Positions 19,734-29,481 of a DNA stretch of 64,000 bases are shown one piece after another. Source of the DNA: an uncultured Bacteroidales bacterium. GTDB taxonomy: Bacteria; Bacteroidota; Bacteroidia; Bacteroidales; FEN-979. The notes under the pieces were generated by a model, which saw only the letters and a list, made by a program, of their open reading frames with translations, had not been told where the DNA came from and made no database searches. A program made the translations under genes and the position numbers. Location: NCBI GenBank assembly GCA_903875045.1, contig CAIQUS010000012.1, forward strand, positions 23,485-87,484, in the 5' to 3' direction. The stretch's first letter is position 1; each line of letters opens with the position of its first letter.

Positions 19734-20393
19734 TTACAGCCCCTGCAACATACTGATCATTTTAGGCTGCGGTGAGATATCGCACTTATCCGACCTTACG
19801 GAATTATGCGTATATACTCCGGGTTCACCTTTCAATGCCCTTGTTGTAACATCCCAGATATCCGGATTGTAGGTGAGCGGAATACCATATTTATCTTTCC
19901 AAAGCAATAAAAGTTGATGAACCGATTCGATCTGAGCATCGGTATATTTGTGAAAATATTTGAACCCCTTAAATGGTGTTGCCAACTCACAAACCTGATC
20001 ACCTGGAACAATGCTGTTTACATAGGTATAAAACTTATCATCTTTCAAAGTCAGCTGGCCCCAATTGCATATTTCAACCCCGATTCCAATCCGGTCAAGG
20101 GATTTATAAGGCACACCAAATTTAAAAAAGATTGATTCTTTCAACCCAAGATGCCATGCCCAGTTTTTTGATGAAAAACCCTGTATGATATCACCATCCG
20201 CCCAGGAATTGCTTTTATCAGGTAATCCGCCAATAACAACACAGGTTGCAATCCTTTCAGTATTGGTTTCCCATCCTTTATAGGTTTGTTGCGGATTTGG
20301 ATTCCCGGCAGTGTGATGAAGATAAATTTGAGTTTTGGTTGTTTCCTCAACAACATATTGTGTTGCAGGAAAAGGATATTGAGTTATTTTCAT
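19734..20393 (-). CDS. N-acetylmuramoyl-L-alanine amidase (amidase_2 / PGRP fold)
   Basis: The protein has 219 residues and the T7-lysozyme/PGRP type amidase fold, which cuts the bond between muramic acid and L-alanine in peptidoglycan. Likely zinc ligands are H26 (in YLHHTAG), H196 (in VYTHNSVR) and C204 (in SDKCDISPQP); WAWHLG near 78-83 is another family motif. There is no signal peptide or membrane segment. It may therefore act on internal muropeptides, be released by lysis, or derive from a phage, although no other phage gene is nearby. It sits between unrelated genes on the same strand. Confidence 0.8.
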   Translation of the reverse strand: MKITQYPFPATQYVVEETTKTQIYLHHTAGNPNPQQTYKGWETNTERIATCVVIGGLPDKSNSWADGDIIQGFSSKNWAWHLGLKESIFFKFGVPYKSLDRIGIGVEICNWGQLTLKDDKFYTYVNSIVPGDQVCELATPFKGFKYFHKYTDAQIESVHQLLLLWKDKYGIPLTYNPDIWDVTTRALKGEPGVYTHNSVRSDKCDISPQPKMISMLQGL

Positions 20394-20451
20394 GTTTCTG
20401 TTTTTATTTGGTTAATACTCATTTAATTTAAAATCAGGGAACCTGATGCTT

Positions 20452-22887
20452 TCATTCATTCGTTGTCGTTCTGCAAGCGGGCAATGAGAACAGAAAGGTA
20501 GATCCTTTACCTTCTTCACTCTCAACCCTTAAGACACCTCCATGTTTCTCAACAAACTCTTTGCAAATGATCAAACCAAGGCCTGTACTGGGTTCCCCTT
20601 CGGTACCTTTGCGGTTGGTATGCTCATCAAGCCGGAAAAGATTTTCGATCATGTTCTTATTCATACCGATACCCGTGTCGCTGATGGATATTTCAACTGA
20701 CTGATCACCATCGGTCTTTGCCGAAACAGTGACAATGCCTCCCCTGCGGGTGAATTTCATGGCATTGGATACCAGGTTACGCACGGTCGATCCTAACATA
20801 TACCGGTCGGCAAAAACTTCGATGGTTTCAGGAATTTCATATCTGATCTCTACTCCCTTTTTATTGGCCGGTTCTGAAACAGATATCAGGCTCTCTATTC
20901 CAAAGGACTTCAGCAAAAATGTTTCAGGCTCAAAAGTAGTCACACCCCGGCGCAGGAGTGACCACTCCAAAAGGTTTTCGAGTAACCCGAAGAGATTGGT
21001 AGCGGAGTTCCGCAAACTCAATGCAATCTCCTGAAGCTCCTTTAATGAAAAAGTATCCAGCTCATCCACCAGCATGTTGGTAAAGCCAAGGAAGGCATTG
21101 AACGGGCTTCGTAAGTCGTGGGCAATAATGGAAAAGAATTTATCTTTTTCGTTATTTGCCTGCAATAGTTGTTCGTTTTTCAGAATAATTTCTGCTTCAT
21201 CTTTTTTTCGTTCTGTGACATCGCGTACGATCGTAGTCACTTCATCAGGTCCGCTTGGTACCATCCTGGCCTCAAAATCACGTATCCCAACCGATGGCAG
21301 AGGAAGTTGATATTCAAACACCTGCATTTGTCTGGCAAGGAAGGTTTGCGCTATTTTTTCATCAACCATACCGGCAAATTCAGGTGAAGTCATTTCACGA
21401 ATATTTTTACCTATGATGGATTGGTTCTGATAAGCAAGATCTTCTTTTGCAGCTTTATAATCAAGAAAAACGCCCTGGCTGGTAAGCCTGAACATCAGGT
21501 CAGGAATGGCATCTATAAGGGCGTGTGCATGACTTTCACTTTCCTTGAGTTCTTGTTCTACTTGTTTGCGGCCGCTGATGTCGGTGTGGGTACCAAACAT
21601 CATCAGCGGTTTGCCATCGTCGGTGCGGGTAATTAACCGTCCACGGTCATGAATCCATATCCAGTGACCATCCCTGTGTTTCATCCTGCATTCACAATCA
21701 TAATAGGGAAGTTCACCTTCAAAATGTTTCTCAAGCAATTCGTTAGAATGGATCAGATCATTGGGATGGGCCAATTTTTCCCATGTTTTAATGCTGGTTG
21801 GCAACAGTTCCTCGAGTGTAAACCCAACCATCCGGGCATACTGTTCATTGAAGACAGTTTCACCGGTTTGTACATTCCATTCCCAGGTACCGGCACGGGT
21901 TGCTTCAACGATATTCGCAAGCCTCCAGCGTTCTTCTGCCAGTTCCTCATCTGCCCGCACACGGTCGGAGATATCCCGAACGATGGCCTGTAAACACGAC
22001 TCCCCTCTGATTTCGACCTTATTCAGACTCACTTCCGCATCAAAAGCAGTACCGTCATAACGCTGATGCTTCCAATAAAAAAATTGAGGGTCGCCGACAA
22101 ATGCAGCATGAATTTTTTCAGCCGATTTTTCAGAAGATAGCCGTCCATCAGGTTGCAGCAGTGGTGAAAATTCTGCAGGAGAGTGACCAACAATATCCTC
22201 CTGCCCGCATCCAAAAACAATTTCTGTTTTAGTATTGCAACCCAGGAACACTTTTTTATTCATAATGAAAATGGCATCATTTGCCGATTCATACAAGGTC
22301 CTGAATTTGATTTCGCTTAGTTTGAGTTCATTTTCTATTTGTTTACGTCCGGTGATATCAATGGCGGTAAGGTAATATTGATTCCTATCCCCTGAAAAAA
22401 TACCTGTAAGATGAACATTCATTGGTGGATTATCCTTTGGCGAAAGGGTTATCTCACAATCCCCTTTGGCATTGCTTGCATGCAGATTCCTCAGAAAATA
22501 ATTGAATGTGGGTTTGGTGTCCCTGGAAACAAAAACGCCAAACGGACGATTTATTAAGTTCGTTCTTTCCTTGCCCAGCATTTGTGATGCGGAGATGTTT
22601 AACCCGATAATTTCACCATCTCCTGCAAGTGTAAAATACCCTGTTGGTGCAAAATCGTATAATTCAGTATATTTTTCACTTGCAACATCCGACTGTTTTT
22701 TTGCCTCAACGAGCTGTTCATTCTGCATTTCCAGTTCGACCTGGTGTACCTCCAGTTCATAAATAAGTTTCAACATTTCGACTTCTGAAAGTGACGATGT
22801 CATTCCTGCTTCTTTCTTTTTCAGGAGTTCTTCGGCTTTTTGACGCAGGAGAGCAGCGGATTCTGATTTGATATGGGAATTTTCCAA
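20452..22887 (-). CDS. multi-PAS sensor histidine kinase
   Basis: This predicted soluble kinase has 811 residues and no membrane segment, so it should sense a cytoplasmic signal. A coiled-coil N-terminus (about 10-70) is followed by four PAS/PAC modules at about 70-180, 192-310, 322-440 and 450-560. The third is of the PAS_3 type ([13 protein letters not shown]). The dimerisation domain has H590 in [13 protein letters not shown] as the phosphoacceptor. The ATPase domain (about 690-805) shows the N-box ([10 protein letters not shown]), DTGIGM and [10 protein letters not shown]. No response regulator gene or receiver domain is adjacent, so it is an orphan kinase. Its promoter lies at 22983-22990. 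Confidence 0.92.
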   Translation of the reverse strand: MENSHIKSESAALLRQKAEELLKKKEAGMTSSLSEVEMLKLIYELEVHQVELEMQNEQLVEAKKQSDVASEKYTELYDFAPTGYFTLAGDGEIIGLNISASQMLGKERTNLINRPFGVFVSRDTKPTFNYFLRNLHASNAKGDCEITLSPKDNPPMNVHLTGIFSGDRNQYYLTAIDITGRKQIENELKLSEIKFRTLYESANDAIFIMNKKVFLGCNTKTEIVFGCGQEDIVGHSPAEFSPLLQPDGRLSSEKSAEKIHAAFVGDPQFFYWKHQRYDGTAFDAEVSLNKVEIRGESCLQAIVRDISDRVRADEELAEERWRLANIVEATRAGTWEWNVQTGETVFNEQYARMVGFTLEELLPTSIKTWEKLAHPNDLIHSNELLEKHFEGELPYYDCECRMKHRDGHWIWIHDRGRLITRTDDGKPLMMFGTHTDISGRKQVEQELKESESHAHALIDAIPDLMFRLTSQGVFLDYKAAKEDLAYQNQSIIGKNIREMTSPEFAGMVDEKIAQTFLARQMQVFEYQLPLPSVGIRDFEARMVPSGPDEVTTIVRDVTERKKDEAEIILKNEQLLQANNEKDKFFSIIAHDLRSPFNAFLGFTNMLVDELDTFSLKELQEIALSLRNSATNLFGLLENLLEWSLLRRGVTTFEPETFLLKSFGIESLISVSEPANKKGVEIRYEIPETIEVFADRYMLGSTVRNLVSNAMKFTRRGGIVTVSAKTDGDQSVEISISDTGIGMNKNMIENLFRLDEHTNRKGTEGEPSTGLGLIICKEFVEKHGGVLRVESEEGKGSTFLFSLPACRTTTNE

Positions 22888-22982
22888 TAGTATTATGTTA
22901 TTGCGATGACATTGTTATCTTTGTTTTATTTGACCCAACTAAAACATCAAAAGCAACACACTTTGTTTGCTCTCTCTACGTA

Positions 22983-22990
22983 CAAAGATA
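22983..22990 (-). promoter_or_regulatory. -7 element before the PAS histidine kinase
   Basis: TATCTTTG on the minus strand matches TAnnTTTG. The implied leader is about 90 bases. It lies just after the end of the terpenoid operon, which suggests the kinase is a separate transcription unit. Confidence 0.5.
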
Positions 22991-23039
22991 AAACATTATA
23001 CCAAGAAATATTCATTTTCCGCCTGTTTTCCGGAAGATG

Positions 23040-24896
23040 TTAATATTTACCGGCCCTGCGCAAAGCTTCAAGATAATATACCATTGGATACATCCTTTCT
23101 GAATACCATAGCGAAGCAAAATATAAACCGATCGGTTTCGCGGGAAGACCCTTCTCCTGAAATTCATGATCAAGCCAGGCAAATCCATCTTTACACCTGT
23201 CAGGAGAGGTGACTATCAATGCACTGAGAGCCAGTGCAGTCTCTTCCATACTGCCCTGAACACCTCTGCCGGCCCCCCAGCTGCCATCTTCATTCTGCTC
23301 ACCTGCCAGGAAACTCACGGCGCAGGCCAGCATCGGTTCAATCCGACCATGGATGGGATTGTCATGGCTCATGCCGCCGATTGCATCCTGAAGATAAACT
23401 GCCACACGGGCGGTTCCGTAAACCGGATTGGTTTTATCACTGGTCATCTGGTTTCCAAACCACAATGGCAGCCATGAACCATCAACCCGTTGCTCCTTCT
23501 CCAGAAACCGGAGTGCCCGGCTAATGCCTCTATTCAATTTTTTAAATTCACTATCCTTTAATTGAGCTCCGTACCTGACGATTGTTTTGATCCATGCTAG
23601 CAATGTATGGCCGGTAAGGTCGGCGCAACTCTGATCGAATGGCAGACGACCCCAGCCTTTGCAAAACGTTGGAATCCCGCCATCACGATTCTGAAGTCCG
23701 GCAAGCCATCTGCACCCGTTCATGATTGCCGGCTTAACTGCCGGATCTTCCTGCTCCAGTTCAAGCAATGCCAGAATAGCACCCGCCGTATCATCTGCAT
23801 CGGGTACCGAACCCGAAAAAGAGCTCCAACCCCACCCTCCCGGACTGGCATTGTTGAACTGGTGCGGTAACTGATACTGAAGGTTGAGCAGATGTGAACG
23901 TAACCGGACTCTTTGGTCAATCGGCAGAAATTCAGAAAGATGTCTTCCCATTGCTTTTATACCCAAAGTTGTCACCCAGGTGGACAAGTCGGTATCGATT
24001 GGCCAGCTTCCATCGGGCCGCTGAAGTTTTTTTATAAACATGATGCCCCGGATGACAACCTGGTTGTCACTGAAACCAGATTTGATCAGGCACATCGATA
24101 CAAAAGCCGTTAAAGGCACAGCTTCGAGAAATCCGCCACTTTCGGGCATCATCCTCCCGAGTTTGCTTAACGCCGGTTTGATCGCCTTTTCCCTTGTAAA
24201 CGAAGTGAGCGGATCAGGGCGGCTTTTATGTTTAAACAGATAGATCCCAACAGCCACAAGAGCAGGTATTGCATAACTCACAACCTGAAGATTAAAAAAC
24301 CTGTACAGGGAAAACGGAAGCAATGCTAATTCGTAAGGCAGCCGGGGAATGAGTTCAAGTGCCTTGGCATCCAACACCTTGCAGATTACAAGCATCGAAA
24401 GGATGGGTACCGAAAAAGTATAATCTTTTCCATAATAACCAAGGATGGATGCTACCATTGCATCCGATTGAATCTCAACACCCTCACGGACGAGATATTG
24501 CTCCATTCCGCAGATGATGTTGGAAAAATCAGTCATACAGACAACGTCAGATCCAGCCGCTACGGAATGTCTTCTTTTGTCATACAAATCAGCAAATTCT
24601 CTGGCACAAAACCGGAAGGCCGCATAACAGAGTAACGTTGTACTGACATTACTGAGACTATCCGGCGAATCGCCAAATCCTCCATCTGCATTGATGGTAT
24701 CTGTAAGCCAGGATAATCCTCTGACAATCCCGGGTTGTAATTGTTGCGGATCACCCAGTTTGAGTGCAACAATGGAAACAGCAGTTGCAAGCGCACTTGA
24801 AGAAAGTTCTCCCGACCAGAATCCTTCATCATTCAATTCTGAGGTGAGTTTTCTTGCAAGTAGCTCAAACCTGTCTGTATAATTAACTAAGTCCAT
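23040..24896 (-). CDS. class II terpene cyclase, squalene-hopene cyclase-like
   Basis: The protein has 618 residues and the beta-gamma alpha-barrel (toroid) fold of squalene/hopene and related cyclases. The catalytic acid motif DxDDTA is intact as D366-A-D368-D369-T-A, close to the position in the Alicyclobacillus enzyme. Several QW-type repeats are visible (LQRPDGSW near 291-298, LQNRDGG near 401-407, KEQRVDGSW near 467-475, GEQNEDGSW near 532-540). A hydrophobic segment at about 183-222 resembles the monotopic membrane insertion of squalene-hopene cyclase. The expected reaction is proton-initiated polyene cyclisation at the membrane. No squalene synthase is nearby, so the substrate may be a polyprenyl chain made by the neighbouring synthase. 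It is the last gene of the five-gene operon, 41 bases after the toroid gene. Confidence 0.82.
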   Translation of the reverse strand: MDLVNYTDRFELLARKLTSELNDEGFWSGELSSSALATAVSIVALKLGDPQQLQPGIVRGLSWLTDTINADGGFGDSPDSLSNVSTTLLCYAAFRFCAREFADLYDKRRHSVAAGSDVVCMTDFSNIICGMEQYLVREGVEIQSDAMVASILGYYGKDYTFSVPILSMLVICKVLDAKALELIPRLPYELALLPFSLYRFFNLQVVSYAIPALVAVGIYLFKHKSRPDPLTSFTREKAIKPALSKLGRMMPESGGFLEAVPLTAFVSMCLIKSGFSDNQVVIRGIMFIKKLQRPDGSWPIDTDLSTWVTTLGIKAMGRHLSEFLPIDQRVRLRSHLLNLQYQLPHQFNNASPGGWGWSSFSGSVPDADDTAGAILALLELEQEDPAVKPAIMNGCRWLAGLQNRDGGIPTFCKGWGRLPFDQSCADLTGHTLLAWIKTIVRYGAQLKDSEFKKLNRGISRALRFLEKEQRVDGSWLPLWFGNQMTSDKTNPVYGTARVAVYLQDAIGGMSHDNPIHGRIEPMLACAVSFLAGEQNEDGSWGAGRGVQGSMEETALALSALIVTSPDRCKDGFAWLDHEFQEKGLPAKPIGLYFASLWYSERMYPMVYYLEALRRAGKY

Positions 24897-24937
24897 TCAA
24901 AACAATATCGTAAATGTAATACTTATTAATCAGCATT

Positions 24938-25855
24938 TTATTTTGAAGGCCGTTTGATCGCCCCCAACGCCAGCAACCCGTAAAATGTATATTCCACATC
25001 AACTTCCGTATCCTGCAAAGCAGCCCTGAACCCTCCCTGGTAATATAACCCATTGATAAAGGTCATACAGTCAGGCCGGATAAACCGCAGGTCATATCCC
25101 TTTAGTTGTAAAGCGAAAAGTGCCACTGAGGTTGATAATAAATCTGGTCCGGGCGTATCTGAAAACGCTGCAAAACCGCCATTTTCCCGATAATATGTCA
25201 TAATAGGCTCTGCATCTGCCTGGGCCAATCCCGATTTTATAAAATCCAGAATCCCTTGTGCAGCTACAACCGGGCATGGCTTGCCAATTCCGGTTACACC
25301 CTTTCCAACAGATTTCAATTCACGCAACACACTGGCAAAATCACGGAGATACATCAGCGACAGGATTACAAGGAACCGTTGATATCCATTCTCCTGCGTG
25401 GCACTTTTTCCTGTTAAATTTCTGATTTTTTTCACAAACCGCCCCGTTTCCGGATCACCGGGGAAGAGTGAAGCATGAAGAATTGCCAGGCAAAACAAGT
25501 CTGTTCCCTCATGATTTCGTTGCCTTACAATCGTTTTCACATAGGTTTTCAACCTGTTTAAAACGATTTCCATATCAAACGCCTCCGCCAGAAAAAAACC
25601 AAACAATGTGTAATAGAGATCGCATTTCCCGCCACGGTCAGGGAATCCGCCCTCCAAAGTTTGCTGTGAAAAAAGCCATGCGCGACATTCTCTCCGGGTG
25701 ACATCATCGATCAATGCCACTCCCCTTTTGAGTACGTTGCCAATCGAATCAGCATCGCGAAGCTTCAGTAGCCGGCTACCTTTCTTCCACCATGAAAATA
25801 AATTTTGTGGCAAAAGATTAAATATACTTGTCGAAAATTTTTCCAAGAATCTCAT
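24938..25855 (-). CDS. small alpha-alpha toroid protein (prenyltransferase/squalene-oxidase repeats)
   Basis: The product has 305 residues. Three or more repeats fit the terpenoid cyclase/protein prenyltransferase toroid: WLFSQQTLEGGFPDRGG (60-76), YYRENGGFAAFSDT (221-234) and YYQGGFRAALQDTEVDVEYT (271-290). No DxDD motif is present, so it is unlikely to be a class II cyclase on its own. It could be a partner subunit of the cyclase downstream or a prenyl-binding protein. Its start overlaps the end of the prenyl synthase gene by 38 bases, which indicates translational coupling. The specific function is unknown. Confidence 0.72.
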   Translation of the reverse strand: MRFLEKFSTSIFNLLPQNLFSWWKKGSRLLKLRDADSIGNVLKRGVALIDDVTRRECRAWLFSQQTLEGGFPDRGGKCDLYYTLFGFFLAEAFDMEIVLNRLKTYVKTIVRQRNHEGTDLFCLAILHASLFPGDPETGRFVKKIRNLTGKSATQENGYQRFLVILSLMYLRDFASVLRELKSVGKGVTGIGKPCPVVAAQGILDFIKSGLAQADAEPIMTYYRENGGFAAFSDTPGPDLLSTSVALFALQLKGYDLRFIRPDCMTFINGLYYQGGFRAALQDTEVDVEYTFYGLLALGAIKRPSK

Positions 25856-27410
25856 GAAGCGCCAGTTTTAATCCCATATTTTCGAGATTTTCGAGATTTT
25901 CCTTTGCCCGGTCAAGATGATCCTTCAGCAATCCGGCGCAATGGTCATTCGTTTTGTTGGTATCGAGATAATGATAGATCAGGCTGAAATCACCGGCCAA
26001 AAATGCCTGCTCAACAATGGCTCGCTCTTGATTTGGAAGGTTTTCCAACAGCATGGCAAGCATCACTGAAGGTTTTCTAAACCGGATGTCACCCTGCTGC
26101 CCTTTATAATCTTCAAGGTCATCCATGATTTGATATGCAATCCCCGTGAAATGGCTGAAACGGCCTAACCGATCAAGGGTTTCCGGACTGGCATCACCGA
26201 TGATCCCGCCCAGCAGTAATGCAACCCTGAAGGCTGAGGCTGTTTTGTTTTCAAAAATATGCAGGATTTCAGGCATGGACAATATCTTTCTGCCTGCAGT
26301 TGCCAGCAATTCGGCTCCCTGGCCCAGTGTCATGGCACGGTGTCCGGATGCGATAACGCGGATGCATTCGCCGATAATGGCAGGAGGCAATCTGCTTTCG
26401 GCAATAAGCCTGTATCCCTCTCCAATAAGTAAATCCCCGGCATTGATAGCCACAGGGATGCCATATTGTGCATGAATGGTTTGCTTGCCATACCTTTTGG
26501 GATCATCGTCTTCAATATCATCATGAATAAGCGATGCCTTGTGAAAGCATTCCACTGATAACGCCAGCCGGCTCAGGATTGCCGGATCGGGTTCCCTGCA
26601 AAACGCCTCGTATGTTAAAGTAGCAATAAATGGCCTGATGCGCTGACCACCTGCCAACAGTGAATCGATTACAATTTTAAGGGTCTCATCCCGCTCAGGT
26701 GCGAGAAGCCGGTGTAGTTGCTCCTCGCCGAAGAGTGATGCGGTCTGGTTCCGGATGTGGTTCAGATTCAGCAACCTGACAGATGGATCCTCCTGAAAAC
26801 GGTAGAGCTCCTGCCTGATCAGCGACAGATCGGCCCGGGTATCTTTGCATCCGCAGGTAAGCAGGGGGATTCCAATGCCCGGTACGGCGAATTTGCTTAC
26901 CGACCGGAACATCTTTTGCAAAACATCCATGCATCCGACCCCTATTACAGCATCCACCTTCCCGCTTTCGATCAAACGGGTCGTTATGGTGGTCCCCTCT
27001 GTCACAAGTGCCACATAGCCCAGGTTTTCTGCCTCGTGAACGATTTCAGGGATGGAGCAACTGCCACAATCGTTGCATAGCAATCCGATATTATCCAGGT
27101 CGGCCTTACAGGAATGGCTGTTCTTAAGGCACTGCGGCAACAGCAGGATCCTCCGGTGAAAAGGAACCGTTTCCACAACTCTTCTCCACACGGCATTTCC
27201 GCAACAGAGCATGATGAAACCCAGATTGGCTTGTTCCCACTTATTTTCATGCATCAACACAGAGGAGAATTTCGAGAGTTCATCCATGGTAACCGGTGGC
27301 CATACAGGATGGTTTGTGAAATAGTCATCGATCTTTTGGCGTATGTGGTTCCGAAAGTCGATTGCCTCAGGAATCTGCAACGATATGGTTTGTTCTAAAA
27401 TAGTCATCAT
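25818..27410 (-). CDS. DUF116 - polyprenyl diphosphate synthase fusion
   Basis: This is a two-domain protein of 530 residues. I take the ATG at 27410 (or 27407) instead of a TTG at 27449. The N-terminal part (about 40-225) fits the DUF116 family, with a cysteine-rich core (LPQCLKNSHSC, CNDCGSC, a later GVGC and TCGC) that probably binds a metal or Fe-S cluster. The C-terminal part is a trans-isoprenyl diphosphate synthase with GGQRIRP, first Asp-rich motif DDIEDDD (about 297-303) and second motif DDLEDYKGQQGD (about 430). Residues just before the first motif are small (KASLIHDD), as in medium- or long-chain synthases and unlike FPP synthases; a product of C20 or longer is my inference. It is the third gene of the operon and overlaps the toroid gene. 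Confidence 0.85.
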   Translation of the reverse strand: MMTILEQTISLQIPEAIDFRNHIRQKIDDYFTNHPVWPPVTMDELSKFSSVLMHENKWEQANLGFIMLCCGNAVWRRVVETVPFHRRILLLPQCLKNSHSCKADLDNIGLLCNDCGSCSIPEIVHEAENLGYVALVTEGTTITTRLIESGKVDAVIGVGCMDVLQKMFRSVSKFAVPGIGIPLLTCGCKDTRADLSLIRQELYRFQEDPSVRLLNLNHIRNQTASLFGEEQLHRLLAPERDETLKIVIDSLLAGGQRIRPFIATLTYEAFCREPDPAILSRLALSVECFHKASLIHDDIEDDDPKRYGKQTIHAQYGIPVAINAGDLLIGEGYRLIAESRLPPAIIGECIRVIASGHRAMTLGQGAELLATAGRKILSMPEILHIFENKTASAFRVALLLGGIIGDASPETLDRLGRFSHFTGIAYQIMDDLEDYKGQQGDIRFRKPSVMLAMLLENLPNQERAIVEQAFLAGDFSLIYHYLDTNKTNDHCAGLLKDHLDRAKENLENLENMGLKLALHEILGKIFDKYI

Positions 27411-27475
27411 GATCTGGTTTGATGTGTTCCCACCCAAGGGGTTGGGCAAAAGTCATTTTTGTTTCATTCCGGAAA

Positions 27476-28654
27476 TTATCCATACGCACCAAGGCCAAAA
27501 AAAGCCCTCCGCTTTGCAAACCGGTATAAGCCGTTCCGTTCCGGAATGACCGGGCATTCGCCGTGGCTGCAAACCTTGCAGCCTGCCTTCAACTGCTCGT
27601 CCATCCCAGGCCTACCCGAAGTATTCTGAGCATGGTGTTCTGCTGCAAGATCGGTTAGCCAGGCCGGGTTTTCCATCAGGATACATCCATTGGTCTTGTT
27701 GTGTATGCCAGCTTTCAGATTGCGAAGGAACGCTGATTTTTGATAGGTCGTTTTCAGATTTTCCTCACCAACCACTCCACATGAATATTGTATCACCGGG
27801 CAGGGCTCAATGTGCCCGTCAGGGTTGATATGATGACTGAGCCCTTCAGCAGCCGGGCAAAACGGACGACCATCGGCATCCCAATATGAATCGATGATGA
27901 CCATGGGATACTTTGTCCTGCCTTCAACCAGGAATCTTCGGAGCCGCTCAATCTCATGGGCGGATAACGCCAGTTCATAACAAGGTTGTGCCCCAACAGG
28001 CCGGTAGATATAATACCATAAATACACCACTCCCAGCCGGTGCAACATATCAACAAACGATTCAGAAAGCGCCATCTCGATGTTCGATTTACACACGCTG
28101 ATAGCCACACCGGTGATGAGTCCATGAGATACAGAGGTCTCAATGGCACGCAGTGTACGTTTGTAAACCCCTGATCCGCCTCTCCGGATGTCGGCCACTG
28201 GTTCATCGCCCTCGAAACTGATCAGCGGGGTTACATTGGCACATTGACGAAGTTCTTCTGCCATCGCATCGTTCAACAGCATGCCATTGGTGAAGAGTTG
28301 AAAATACGACCGCGGATGTGCTTTGAAAACGGAGGTCAGTTTTGGATATAAAAGTGGTTCACCTCCCAGGATCCCAAAAAACCAGGAGCCATTTTCATTG
28401 CTGTCGCGGATGATGCGGTCGACCTTTTGCAATTCAAGTTCCCTGATCCCGTCTGTTTGCGACACCCAGCATCCCTGACAGGTCAGGTTGCATTTGTTGG
28501 TTACAGAAATAAACTGAAAAGCGGGAAATGCAGAACCCTTCTTCCTCTCCCGATCAAACCGGGTGAAAGTTCTGGCTCCCTTCCAAACGAGGTTTACCAG
28601 AAAAACTCTGATACATTTCAGGTCGGCACGTAAAATATTTCTTAAAATAGACAT
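27476..28654 (-). CDS. radical SAM enzyme with C-terminal cysteine (SPASM-like) region
   Basis: This radical S-adenosylmethionine enzyme has 392 residues. The [4Fe-4S] cysteines are C55, C59 and C62 in KCNLTCQGCWVSQ (CX3CX2C), followed by the GGEP SAM-binding motif. Additional cysteines near 267 and 289 and in GCKVCSHGECPVIPE close to the C-terminus suggest an auxiliary cluster, as in SPASM proteins. An N-terminal amphipathic or hydrophobic stretch (about 13-30) could place it at the membrane. Its operon partners make and cyclise prenyl chains, so a lipid substrate is plausible, in the way HpnH modifies hopene. It is not evidently HpnH itself. It starts 16 bases after the Fe-S protein gene. 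Confidence 0.85.
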   Translation of the reverse strand: MSILRNILRADLKCIRVFLVNLVWKGARTFTRFDRERKKGSAFPAFQFISVTNKCNLTCQGCWVSQTDGIRELELQKVDRIIRDSNENGSWFFGILGGEPLLYPKLTSVFKAHPRSYFQLFTNGMLLNDAMAEELRQCANVTPLISFEGDEPVADIRRGGSGVYKRTLRAIETSVSHGLITGVAISVCKSNIEMALSESFVDMLHRLGVVYLWYYIYRPVGAQPCYELALSAHEIERLRRFLVEGRTKYPMVIIDSYWDADGRPFCPAAEGLSHHINPDGHIEPCPVIQYSCGVVGEENLKTTYQKSAFLRNLKAGIHNKTNGCILMENPAWLTDLAAEHHAQNTSGRPGMDEQLKAGCKVCSHGECPVIPERNGLYRFAKRRAFFGLGAYG

Positions 28655-28670
28655 GTTGTCGTTTCGAAAT

Positions 28671-29450
28671 TTATTTGTTCATAACATTTTTCAGTGCCTC
28701 ATCACGTTCCCGGATGGCCTGCTCCATCTCATCCTCTCGGATGACCAGGCGCCGTTTCAGTTTCCGTTGTTCGAGCGCCTGGTAAATATCACTTCCGAGA
28801 ATTGCGTCTGTGTCTTGCTGCAACCGTTGCATTTCAGTTGTTTCATCCATGGATTCAGAACCTCCGATCGCCCCACCGGGAGCATACTTCGGAAAAATGA
28901 TGGCCACCCGTGGGCAAATGCGGGCACAGGCCGGACAATTATTTTTACAGTTCTTAGGATTGACCACAGAAACTTTACCCTCCGTTTTCTGATAAACACC
29001 AAAAAGGCAGAAATCTGAACACTGCCCGCAGGAATTGCAACGGATTTCATCAATCACCGGATACCATGCCGGCCAGGATGGGTCGCTGACTATTTCTCTC
29101 GCTTGAACAGTGTCGGGTCCGGGAAGCCTGTAATTCTGAAGAACAGTCATGAGGTCATCAGGGTTCTCCTCCACCAGGTTAAAAAACCGGACATGATCCG
29201 TTTCGCAAATGCCGGCCTTGTTCAGCAGGAACCTGACTGCACGCGGATGACACGCAATCAGCAACACTTTTACCGGATGATTGATAAGTCCGGCCAATTC
29301 ATCCGGGTTCATGGCGCTGACACCACAAAGGTCGGTGAGGGTTATCTGACGAATATCATCCGTATGATTCAGTCGTGTGGCGGTTTTGATCCACGCTGAA
29401 TTATCTTTTTTTATTTGGCAATTGCAGAAGAGAACAATATTTTCAGACAT
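28671..29450 (-). CDS. Fe-S electron-transfer protein with ferredoxin domain
   Basis: The protein has 259 residues. The N-terminal part has paired cysteines (FCNCQ at 8-12, LCG at 41-43, ACHPR at 67-71) and vaguely resembles the MvhD-type hydrogenase/heterodisulfide reductase Fe-S subunit. The central part is a two-cluster ferredoxin: C138-x2-C-x2-C-x3-C148, then an atypical C168-x3-C-x2-C-x3-C179-P. The charged C-terminus (about 200-259) is predicted helical or coiled-coil. It is the first gene of the operon, has its own -7 element, and probably supplies electrons to the radical SAM enzyme directly downstream. Confidence 0.78.
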   Translation of the reverse strand: MSENIVLFCNCQIKKDNSAWIKTATRLNHTDDIRQITLTDLCGVSAMNPDELAGLINHPVKVLLIACHPRAVRFLLNKAGICETDHVRFFNLVEENPDDLMTVLQNYRLPGPDTVQAREIVSDPSWPAWYPVIDEIRCNSCGQCSDFCLFGVYQKTEGKVSVVNPKNCKNNCPACARICPRVAIIFPKYAPGGAIGGSESMDETTEMQRLQQDTDAILGSDIYQALEQRKLKRRLVIREDEMEQAIRERDEALKNVMNK

Positions 29451-29481
29451 TTATAACAAAATTAACTGGTCGATTTCCGCG

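Noticed and set aside
19734..20393. Prophage lysis module
   Set aside because: The amidase is isolated; no holin, spanin, capsid, tail or integrase gene is nearby.
23040..29450. Classical hopanoid (hpn) operon
   Set aside because: No hpnCDE/squalene synthase or other hpn genes are adjacent, the synthase is a DUF116 fusion and the radical SAM protein is not clearly HpnH.
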